From: Marinirhabdus sp963793275
GTDB lineage: Bacteria; Bacteroidota; Bacteroidia; Flavobacteriales; Flavobacteriaceae
NCBI GenBank assembly: GCA_963793275.1
Contig: CAWBZL010000003.1
Span: 744,001-808,000 of the forward strand
Length of the DNA stretch: 64,000 nucleotides
Reading direction: 5' to 3'
The notes under the pieces were generated by a model. It saw only the letters and a program-made list of their open reading frames with translations. It was not told where the DNA came from and did no database searches. This document shows positions 1 through 6,965 of the stretch, one piece after another. How positions within the stretch are numbered: position 1 is the first letter of the stretch; each line of letters opens with the position of its first letter. A program made the position numbers and the translations under genes.

Positions 1-1299
1 AGATACATCAAAATGGACTGATACATTTGGTAAAGGATTATTTTGTGAATCAGTAACTTTTACTTTTATAGCCTCAGGCAATTGCTGCCCTTGGTTTCCT
101 GTTTGATTGTTACCAGAAACTAATTCTAGAGCTGCAGGAGCGTTGTATATGGTTTCTTCAAAATTATCTGTTCTAGCAAAATCTGCAACTGTTCTTCCAA
201 AAATAGTTACATCTATTCCAGTTGTTAAATCAAGACCTACTTTAAATTCTGTGTCCCAATTTAAATCAGTGGATGCGTTAAATTCAAAATCTTCAGTCAT
301 TTTTGGCTCGCAATAAGGACCCGCTATCCCGTAAAATTTTACACTAACTCGTGGTGTAATTGTCAGATTTTGGGTAAGGTTAACTTGACCACTAAAATTT
401 ATTTCATTTAATACTAAACTTGAATCCAAATTGAAATTACCACTCCAAGCATCATTTTCATAAGTTACACCTGTATTTAAAACATACGAATTTGTCCAGT
501 CTGCACTAGCTGTAACACTAGATTCTATACTAGCACTTAGTTCAGCATCCAAAATGGTGCTTACAACTACAACCACAGGAATACCACCAACAGGAAAAGT
601 AAATCGTTTATCGTAATCAATCAATGTAGTGCTGAATTCAGGTATTGAGTGTTCACCGCTAACAATTAATTCTAAAGTAGAATCAATAGTTAAGCTTGCA
701 TTATCTGCTTTAAACTTAAGATAATCGAGCCCTGTAAAAAATGAGTAATCTGCATCAAAATTGAAATTTGGATTAAATGAAGCCATCCCTTCTGAAATTT
801 TAAATTGAAGTCCTGGATCCTCGTAGAGTACGGTGTTTGAAAAATCATAAGTAAAACCGTCTTCCATTAATCGTACTCCATCTTTTATGTAGTTAATTTT
901 TAACTCTTGCTCTTTATTTGAGCCTTGGCTTCGCTGGGAAATATCTGTAGAAAATTCAATACTTGCGTCGTTGAAAAGGTCGTCCATCGTTGCCTGTGTA
1001 GTTTGCAATGTCACAATGTTGTTAGTAACCGAAACAGTAGAAACTGTTCGTAAGAAACCTTCATCTTCATCGCCCACGACGACATCATTTTGCTGTATTT
1101 CAGGAGGTGTCGATGTGAATTCTAGCACATAAAGCCCATTTTGCAGTTGTTCTTCCGTGCTAATAATGTTAGAACTTTCATCAGAGATAACCACAACATT
1201 TGCAGCGACTCCATCAGGATTTTGATCATTGGTCTCAGTATCGTCTTTCTCACAACCTAAAACGAGACCTGCTAAACAAAGTATGGCTAATTTTTTCAT
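1..1299 (-). CDS. Partial lipoprotein with C-terminal bacterial Ig-like domain
   Basis: The reading frame is open from an ATG at 1299 to the window edge (433 codons, no stop), so the C-terminus is missing. The N-terminus is a short lipoprotein signal with lipobox LVLGC followed by acidic, Asn-rich sequence, typical of a surface or periplasmic lipoprotein. The middle is beta-rich and has no family I recognise. The last visible residues (VKVTDSQNNPLPNVSVHFDV) look like the start of an invasin/Big-1-type Ig-like domain, so the full protein is probably larger. An imperfect palindrome lies 45-66 bases upstream of the start. Function unknown; a cell-surface role is inferred. Confidence 0.8.
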   Translation of the reverse strand, partial: MKKLAILCLAGLVLGCEKDDTETNDQNPDGVAANVVVISDESSNIISTEEQLQNGLYVLEFTSTPPEIQQNDVVVGDEDEGFLRTVSTVSVTNNIVTLQTTQATMDDLFNDASIEFSTDISQRSQGSNKEQELKINYIKDGVRLMEDGFTYDFSNTVLYEDPGLQFKISEGMASFNPNFNFDADYSFFTGLDYLKFKADNASLTIDSTLELIVSGEHSIPEFSTTLIDYDKRFTFPVGGIPVVVVVSTILDAELSASIESSVTASADWTNSYVLNTGVTYENDAWSGNFNLDSSLVLNEINFSGQVNLTQNLTITPRVSVKFYGIAGPYCEPKMTEDFEFNASTDLNWDTEFKVGLDLTTGIDVTIFGRTVADFARTDNFEETIYNAPAALELVSGNNQTGNQGQQLPEAIKVKVTDSQNNPLPNVSVHFDVS

Positions 1300-1343
1300 T
1301 ATAAAATATTTACCATAAAATTATGACACTGAAAGGTTTACTG

Positions 1344-1365
1344 AAATACCTAATCCTGGGTATTT
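1344..1365. promoter_or_regulatory. Imperfect palindrome upstream of the lipoprotein gene
   Basis: Two perfectly complementary 7-base arms, AAATACC (1344-1350) and GGTATTT (1359-1365), are separated by 8 bases in the short space between the asnB terminator and the lipoprotein start. There is no T-run next to it, so it does not look like a terminator. An operator for a dimeric regulator is possible but unproven. Confidence 0.3.
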
Positions 1366-1384
1366 TATCCTTACTATACACCAT

Positions 1385-1420
1385 AAAAAACCCCAAAGCT
1401 CTAAATAAACTTTGGGGTTC
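1385..1420 (-). terminator. Rho-independent terminator of asnB
   Basis: Eight complementary bases, CCCCAAAG (1391-1398) and CTTTGGGG (1410-1417), flank an 11-base loop. On the minus strand the stem is followed by a run of six T. It lies 25-60 bases past the asnB stop codon. Confidence 0.85.
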
Positions 1421-1444
1421 GTGTTTTGAAAACCGAAATTATAT

Positions 1445-3133
1445 CTAATACCCATCCTCATGCACATTCGCAACCGCTCTTCCACTAGGGTCGTTCATGT
1501 TTTTAAAACTTTCATCCCAATCCAGGGCTACCTGGCTGCTACAGGCTACACTTGGCACGCTGGGCACGGTAAGGGCAGCGGCATCGCTTGGGAAATGTTC
1601 TTCAAAAATGGTTCGGTAATGAAACTCTTCTTTGCTGGTTGGCGTTTGGATAGGGAAGCGGTATTGGGCGTTTTGCATCTGCTCGTCGGTTACTTCGCTA
1701 TTCACCATTTCTTTCAACGTATCAATCCAGCTATAGCCTACGCCATCGCTAAATTGTTCTTTTTGTCTCCAGGCTACTTCGGCAGGAAGCATATGGGCAA
1801 AAGCTTCCCGCAATACCCATTTTTCCATCGCTTGTTTTTCTTTTGAGCCTTTTTTCCCGGCAATGATCATTTTGTCTTTCGGGTTCAGGCGCATCGCTAC
1901 GTCCATAAATTCTTTATCTAAGAAGGGTACACGGCCTTCAATTCCCCAGGAAGCAAGGGATTTATTGGCACGAAGGCAATCGTACATATGGAGTTTGTCC
2001 AGTTTACGTACGTTTTCTTCGTGAAATTCTTTTGCTGAAGGCGCTTTATGAAAATACAAATAACCGCCAAAGATCTCATCGGCTCCTTCTCCTGAAAGTA
2101 CCATCTTTATCCCCATGGCTTTAATAGCACGGGCGAGCAGAAACATAGGGGTAGAGGCGCGAATGGTTGTGATATCGTACGTTTCCACGTGGTAAATTAC
2201 ATCTTTAATAGCATCCAGTCCTTCCTGAATGGTAAAATGAACTTCGTGATGCACCGTATCCAGATGGTCTGCAACTTTTTGAGCGGCAGCCAGATCCGGA
2301 GAACCTTTTAACCCAATGGCAAAAGAATGCAAACGCGGATACCAGGCACCTTCGGTATCGCCGGATTCTATACGCTTGTCGGCATATTTCTTCGCCAGGG
2401 CAGAGGTAATGGAAGAATCGAGTCCGCCAGAAAGTAACACACCATACGGCACATCGCTCATTAACTGACGGTGAACAGCTGCATCCAGTGCGTTTCTTAG
2501 ATCTTCTATATTGGTTTCGTTGTCTTTTACAGCGTCAAACTCCATCCAGTCGCGGGTCCACCAGCGTTTCAATTCTCCATCACTGCTATGCATATAATGT
2601 CCCGGAGGAAAGAGCTCAATTTTTGTACAGAAACCTTCCAGTGCTTTCAGTTCGCTGGCTACGTAAAAAGTTCCGTCCTTGTCCCAGCCCATATACAGCG
2701 GGATAATGCCCATATGGTCACGGGCAATTAGATATTCGTTTGTTTCTACATCGTACAACGCAAAGCCGAATATACCATTCAATTCATCCAGAAAAGAAGC
2801 TCCTTTTTCTTTGTAGAGCGCCAGAATAACTTCGCAGTCACTTTTTGTCTGAAAGTTGTATTTTCCTTCAAATTGTTTCCGTAGTTCTAAGTGGTTATAA
2901 ATTTCACCGTTGGCAGCTAAGACCAGCTTTTTATCTTCCGAAAACAAAGGTTGTTTCCCTGAAGTAGGGTCTACAATGGCCAAACGCTCGTGCGCCATAA
3001 TTGCACGTTTGTTATTGAAAATCCCGCTCCAGTCCGGTTCACGGTGTCTCAGGCATTTCGCCATTGTTAATAATTGAGGCCTTAGCTCGTCGGCTGGCCT
3101 TTTAAGATCGAATGCACATACAATTCCACACAT
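1445..3133 (-). CDS. asnB: Asparagine synthetase B (glutamine-hydrolysing)
   Basis: Makes asparagine from aspartate, ATP and glutamine in the cytoplasm. The protein starts MCGIVCAF, so Cys2 becomes the N-terminal nucleophile of the class-II glutaminase domain (about residues 1-200). The synthetase domain follows, with the pyrophosphate loop SGGLDSS near residue 232 and SGEGADEIFGGY further on. Length (562) is normal for bacterial AsnB. The gene is monocistronic: a terminator follows it, and a 5' leader of about 200 bases with an Asn-rich leader peptide and an attenuator precedes it. Expression should therefore rise when charged tRNA-Asn is scarce. Confident identification. Confidence 0.97.
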   Translation of the reverse strand: MCGIVCAFDLKRPADELRPQLLTMAKCLRHREPDWSGIFNNKRAIMAHERLAIVDPTSGKQPLFSEDKKLVLAANGEIYNHLELRKQFEGKYNFQTKSDCEVILALYKEKGASFLDELNGIFGFALYDVETNEYLIARDHMGIIPLYMGWDKDGTFYVASELKALEGFCTKIELFPPGHYMHSSDGELKRWWTRDWMEFDAVKDNETNIEDLRNALDAAVHRQLMSDVPYGVLLSGGLDSSITSALAKKYADKRIESGDTEGAWYPRLHSFAIGLKGSPDLAAAQKVADHLDTVHHEVHFTIQEGLDAIKDVIYHVETYDITTIRASTPMFLLARAIKAMGIKMVLSGEGADEIFGGYLYFHKAPSAKEFHEENVRKLDKLHMYDCLRANKSLASWGIEGRVPFLDKEFMDVAMRLNPKDKMIIAGKKGSKEKQAMEKWVLREAFAHMLPAEVAWRQKEQFSDGVGYSWIDTLKEMVNSEVTDEQMQNAQYRFPIQTPTSKEEFHYRTIFEEHFPSDAAALTVPSVPSVACSSQVALDWDESFKNMNDPSGRAVANVHEDGY

Positions 3134-3202
3134 AATTTTGGTTTTAGTTGATTTTTATTGATTTTAATTTTTTGTACACAAATTGAGCAAAGTCGAAGTG
3201 AA

Positions 3203-3263
3203 GCACAAAAAAAACCGCCAAGCTTTTAAAAACTTGGCGGTTGAATATAGGGTGCAAGTTTTT
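3203..3263 (-). promoter_or_regulatory. asnB transcription attenuator (terminator/antiterminator)
   Basis: The terminator has arms AACCGCCAAG and CTTGGCGGTT (plus-strand 3213-3222 and 3233-3242), with eight T on the minus strand after the stem. Just upstream, directly after the leader-peptide stop codon, lies a 9-base segment (3255-3263; minus-strand AAAAACTTG) that is perfectly complementary to 3228-3236 (CAAGTTTTT). That second segment contains part of the first arm of the terminator, so the two structures exclude each other. A ribosome at the leader stop codon would cover 3255-3263 and allow termination. A ribosome stalled on Asn codons would leave it free to form the antiterminator. Confidence 0.85.
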
Positions 3264-3264
3264 G

Positions 3265-3315
3265 TTACGTCCTGGCGTTATTATTATTATTATTATTAAA
3301 AACTGACTGTAACAT
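3265..3315 (-). CDS. Asn-rich attenuator leader peptide of asnB
   Basis: A 16-codon frame encodes MLQSVFNNNNNNNART and stops with TAA at 3265-3267. The seven consecutive Asn codons are six AAT and one AAC. The peptide has no other likely role. It sits about 20 bases after the predicted transcription start and immediately before the antiterminator and terminator elements upstream of asnB. This is the layout of his/trp-type ribosome-mediated attenuation, with the run of codons matching the pathway product, asparagine. It is too short for routine gene calling. Translation itself is inferred. Confidence 0.85.
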   Translation of the reverse strand: MLQSVFNNNNNNNART

Positions 3316-3342
3316 GACTTGGTTTTTGTTATTTCTGTTGTT

Positions 3343-3374
3343 CAAATATGAAACTAAATTTTCGACTTACCAAA
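3343..3374 (-). promoter_or_regulatory. Predicted promoter for the asnB leader
   Basis: On the minus strand TTTG (3371-3374) is followed after 20 bases by CATATTTG (3343-3350), one mismatch from the Bacteroidota TAnnTTTG element. Transcription would begin near 3336, some 20 bases before the leader-peptide ATG. The position fits the attenuator model. Confidence 0.5.
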
Positions 3375-3386
3375 TAAATTTTCGCA

Positions 3387-3911
3387 TTAGTATTTGAAAA
3401 CCAATAGTTCTTCGGGTAGGTTTTTCTTCGGAATTTGTATACCATCTATGGTGTAGTATACCATTTGAACCCTTGCCTGATCTCTGATCTTCACTCTGTA
3501 AATTTCTCTTTTTGGATTGTACATCGTTATTAAATCGGCGTGTTCAATTTCAAAATCACGAAACTCTGATCTGGTTTTGAGCGTTATTTTTGAGGGAATA
3601 AGGTCTGGTTGCATAAATTTTGACGTGTGAAAAAGCATACCATTTGGTAAATATGTGGCCATATCGCTGGTTGTTTCTCCGCTGTTGCTATACGTAGCAG
3701 TATATCTTATGGGCACATCGTCTCCCGCAGTTAGACCACGGTTCACAGACCAGGATTTTACAAATCCATTGGGAAAGTTTGCTTCCTGAGATGTTTGTAC
3801 CGGTTCCGGAACTTCAGTAGTTGAAATTCTTGTGTTTTCAATGGTAGGTATCTGCGCTGTCATTAATATACTGAATAGTAAACAGGCAACCCATAACGTA
3901 ATTTTTTTCAT
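3387..3911 (-). CDS. Hypothetical secreted protein
   Basis: 174 residues beginning with a clear signal peptide (MKKITLWVACLLFSILMTAQ, probable cleavage after TAQ). The rest is beta-rich with no catalytic motif I recognise; segments such as SWSVNRG and IRYTATYSN loosely resemble periplasmic PepSY-like folds of Bacteroidota, but this is weak. It lies upstream of the asnB leader on the same strand, separated from it by the predicted asnB promoter. A periplasmic or secreted location is the only safe statement. Confidence 0.7.
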   Translation of the reverse strand: MKKITLWVACLLFSILMTAQIPTIENTRISTTEVPEPVQTSQEANFPNGFVKSWSVNRGLTAGDDVPIRYTATYSNSGETTSDMATYLPNGMLFHTSKFMQPDLIPSKITLKTRSEFRDFEIEHADLITMYNPKREIYRVKIRDQARVQMVYYTIDGIQIPKKNLPEELLVFKY

Positions 3912-4274
3912 AGCTTTTTGTATTAGTGTATAGTAAGATACAACAATACCAAGCTATTTTACAAGACTTTAGTATTACCTTAACTTGGAGAAAGGATCCC
4001 TTTTGCAGATTGAAAAAGCCCTTCCTATCGATATTGATAGCAAGGGCTTACTGTATTTAATTTTTGATATTGTTTATATAAAATATCTGAAATTTACGTA
4101 TTGTTTGGTAAATGTCAAGACAAATGATTGTATTACCGTGGCATTCGTAACATCATTCCTGCCTTTGTCAACTATAGAAGATGAATAGGTAGTATGTACC
4201 GTTTACCGTTTTAAGTACTGTAAGAACATAATGGTCTACGTAGCTACGTAATTTTTAATAAACTGCAAAAATTG
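3912..4274. other. Intergenic region without a supported gene
   Basis: 363 bases. It holds the stem-loop at 4016-4049 and presumably the promoter of the secreted-protein gene. A 67-codon open frame on the plus strand (3985-4188) runs through the hairpin and has no family resemblance, so I do not call it a gene. Confidence 0.6.
4011..4049 (-). terminator. Stem-loop, probable terminator of the E1 gene
   Basis: Arms AAGCCCTT (4016-4023) and AAGGGCTT (4042-4049) are extended after one C-C mismatch by CTATC and GATAG around a 6-base loop. On the minus strand the stem runs into five T. It lies about 225 bases past the E1 stop codon and before the secreted-protein gene. Confidence 0.65.
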
Positions 4275-6689
4275 CTAACGTATTTTAGGAAAGTCTTTTG
4301 GGTTGCTTTCGTGCATCATTTCATATACCTTTTCAAAAACATCTTCGGTAGAAGGTTTAGAGAAATAATCTCCGTCGGTTCCATAGGCAGGACGGTGTGG
4401 TTTTGCGGATAATGTTTGAGGCTTGCTGTCTAAATATTTATACCCGTCCTGAGTGTCTACAATTTCAGAAAGTATATAGGCCGAAGCACCACCAGGAACG
4501 TCTTCGTCCACCACCAATAATCGGTTGGTTTTCTTCACACTTTCCACCATCTCCTTTTTTAGATCCAGTGGGAGTAGCGACTGTACATCAATAATTTCGG
4601 CATTAATACCTACTTGTTGAAGCTCTTTTGCGGCTTCTTCTACGATTCTTATCGTACTTCCGTAAGAGACTAACGTGATGTCGCTTCCTTCTCTAATAGT
4701 TTCCACTACCCCGATAGGAGTCCTGAATTCTCCCAAATTAGAAGGTAACTTTTCTTTTAATCGGTAGCCATTTAAGCACTCCACAATGAGGGCGGGTTCG
4801 TCGGTTTCCAGTAAAGTGTTATAGAATCCTGCAGCTTTCGTCATATTTCTTGGCACCAGAATATACATACCGCGCAACAAATGAATTAATCCACCCATCT
4901 GCGAACCACTATGCCAGATACCTTCCAGACGGTGCCCGCGGGTTCTTACAATTAGGGGTGCTTTTTGTGTGCCGTTGGTACGGTAGCGAACAGTGACCAG
5001 ATCGTCACTCATAATTTGCAAACAGTACAGAATATAATCCAGATATTGAATTTCGGCAATAGGACGCAATCCACGCATCGCCATTCCAATTCCCTGTCCC
5101 AGGATGGTTGCTTCTCTAATCCCGGCATCACTTACCCTAAGTTCGCCGTATTTATCCTGCATTCCTTCCAGACCCTGATTTACATCACCAATAGCTCCGG
5201 CATCTTCTCCAAAAATGAGTGCTTCGGGGTGCTTTGTAAACATGGCATCAAAATTATCCCGCAGGACTACGCGACCATCAACTTCCTCGGCATCATCTTT
5301 ATAGGTAGGTTTTACTTCTGAAATGGTCTTTGCGTTTTCTGCTGCTTCGGAATATAGGTGCGCAGAATATTTTGGTTGAATGGTTTCAAAATAGTTGTTG
5401 ATCCATTCCTGCAACTGTCTTTTTGCCGAAGATTCTTCAGCAACAACATACCGCAGTGCTTTGCGGGTCGCTGCGGCAATATCTCTACGAATAGGTTCTT
5501 TATCAGACGCCAGATCGTTTTTAATCTTTTCTATGAAAGGTTTGTTCCCGGAACTTTCAGCTAGATTGGAAAGAAGAGTAACGGCTTCCTGCTGTTCCTG
5601 CTTCTGGGGAGCTACAAACGCATCCCAGGCAGCTTTTTTACCGTCGCGCACTTGTTTTTTAATGTCCTTTTCCAGTTCGGTAAGTTCTTCCTCGGTAGCC
5701 ATATTATTGGCGAGCATCCATTGGCGCATTTGTACGTTGCAGTCAAATTCTCTTTCCCACTGTAAACGATCTTCATTTTTGTAACGCTCGTGCGAACCAC
5801 TGGTAGAATGTCCTTGCGGTTGTGTCAATTCCTTTACGTGAATTAAAACAGGAACGTGCTCTTCCCGTGCAATTTTCCCTGCTTTCTGGTAGGCTTCCAC
5901 CAATTCTGAATAGTTCCAACCGGTTACTCTTATGATTTCGTATCCTTTTTCATTTTCAGTACGTTGAAACCCTTTTAAAATTTCAGATATATTTTCCTTG
6001 GTAGTCTGGTGACGTGCGTGTACTGAAATTCCGTACTCATCGTCCCAAACGCTAATCACCATTGGTACCTGTAATACACCAGCGGCATTAATTGTTTCCC
6101 AGAACAAGCCTTCGCTGGTACTGGCGTTACCAATAGTTCCCCAGGCAACTTCATTCCCGTTTATAGAGAAATTGGTTTTATTTTCAATTCCTTTTACATT
6201 TCGGAATATTTTGGAAGCTTGCGCCAATCCTAATAATCGTGGCATTTGTCCCGCGGTTGGCGATATATCGGCACTACTGTTTTTTTGTGCGGTTAGGTTC
6301 TTCCAGCTACCATCTTTGTCTATACTGTGGGTTGCAAAGTGTCCTCCCATCTGGCGTCCGGCGCTCATGGGGTCTGCAGCCAGATCTGTATGCCCGTATA
6401 ATCCAGCAAAAAACTGCTGGATGGTCAAGGTGCCAATCGCCATCATAAAGGTTTGATCGCGGTAATACCCGCTGCGCCAATCGCCATTTTTAAAGGCTTT
6501 TGCCCAGGCCAATTGTGGAATTTCCTTTCCATCTCCAAAGATCCCAAATTTCGCTTTTCCTGTGAGTACTTCGCGACGCCCTAACAAACTACATTCACGG
6601 CTGGTTACAGCAATTTTATAGTCGTTTAAAACTTCGGCTTTAAAATCGTCAAAAGATAACTCGCTGTTGGTCTGTGGGTTTGTTTGCAT
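4275..6689 (-). CDS. Fused E1 alpha-beta 2-oxoacid dehydrogenase (branched-chain type)
   Basis: 804 residues from ATG 6689. The first half resembles the TPP-dependent E1 alpha subunit (WGTIGNASTSEG, then DDEYGIS). The second half resembles E1 beta (transketolase pyrimidine-binding and C-terminal domains: AEIQYLDYIL, RTRGHRLEG, DVPGGASAYILSE). Such fusions are common in Bacteroidota and are usually assigned to branched-chain 2-oxoacid (2-oxoisovalerate) decarboxylation, feeding iso-branched fatty acids; the substrate is inferred. The usual GDG of the TPP motif reads GNA here. No E2 or E3 genes are adjacent. A TTG 30 bases further upstream overlaps the predicted promoter, so ATG 6689 is preferred. 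Confidence 0.88.
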   Translation of the reverse strand: MQTNPQTNSELSFDDFKAEVLNDYKIAVTSRECSLLGRREVLTGKAKFGIFGDGKEIPQLAWAKAFKNGDWRSGYYRDQTFMMAIGTLTIQQFFAGLYGHTDLAADPMSAGRQMGGHFATHSIDKDGSWKNLTAQKNSSADISPTAGQMPRLLGLAQASKIFRNVKGIENKTNFSINGNEVAWGTIGNASTSEGLFWETINAAGVLQVPMVISVWDDEYGISVHARHQTTKENISEILKGFQRTENEKGYEIIRVTGWNYSELVEAYQKAGKIAREEHVPVLIHVKELTQPQGHSTSGSHERYKNEDRLQWEREFDCNVQMRQWMLANNMATEEELTELEKDIKKQVRDGKKAAWDAFVAPQKQEQQEAVTLLSNLAESSGNKPFIEKIKNDLASDKEPIRRDIAAATRKALRYVVAEESSAKRQLQEWINNYFETIQPKYSAHLYSEAAENAKTISEVKPTYKDDAEEVDGRVVLRDNFDAMFTKHPEALIFGEDAGAIGDVNQGLEGMQDKYGELRVSDAGIREATILGQGIGMAMRGLRPIAEIQYLDYILYCLQIMSDDLVTVRYRTNGTQKAPLIVRTRGHRLEGIWHSGSQMGGLIHLLRGMYILVPRNMTKAAGFYNTLLETDEPALIVECLNGYRLKEKLPSNLGEFRTPIGVVETIREGSDITLVSYGSTIRIVEEAAKELQQVGINAEIIDVQSLLPLDLKKEMVESVKKTNRLLVVDEDVPGGASAYILSEIVDTQDGYKYLDSKPQTLSAKPHRPAYGTDGDYFSKPSTEDVFEKVYEMMHESNPKDFPKIR

Positions 6690-6716
6690 GCGCTCTAATT
6701 TAGTAAAAATATATTG

Positions 6717-6747
6717 CAAAAATAGCTAAAAACAGCTAACGAAGCAA
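6717..6747 (-). promoter_or_regulatory. Predicted promoter of the E1 gene
   Basis: Minus-strand TTG (6745-6747), 20 bases, then TATTTTTG (6717-6724), a perfect TAnnTTTG element. Transcription would start near 6711, leaving about 20 bases before ATG 6689. This decides the start codon. Confidence 0.6.
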
Positions 6748-6965
6748 TGTTAACCCTTTGAAGAATTCCTAAAAATAGGCTATATGGTTATTAATTTTTT
6801 GAGCAATTTCAACATTTTCAGCAAAACGATATGAATTTGTAAAACAAAAGTAGGAGCGTTTAAGAATATTTCAAAAAGGTTGTCCTGCCTTTCGTAAAGT
6901 ACTGAAAATTTCGATAGGACTACACACTTTTACCTGTTCGTACCTTTTCATTAATACCTCAAAAA

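Noticed and set aside
3985..4188. 67-codon open frame on the plus strand
   Set aside because: It runs through a strong stem-loop and has no signal, domain or family resemblance.
5395..5784. 129-codon plus-strand frame inside the E1 gene
   Set aside because: It is the antisense shadow of a well-supported dehydrogenase.
6878..6895. Short AAAGG/CCTTT hairpin after the M1-like gene
   Set aside because: Only five base pairs with a weak T-run; not enough to call a terminator.
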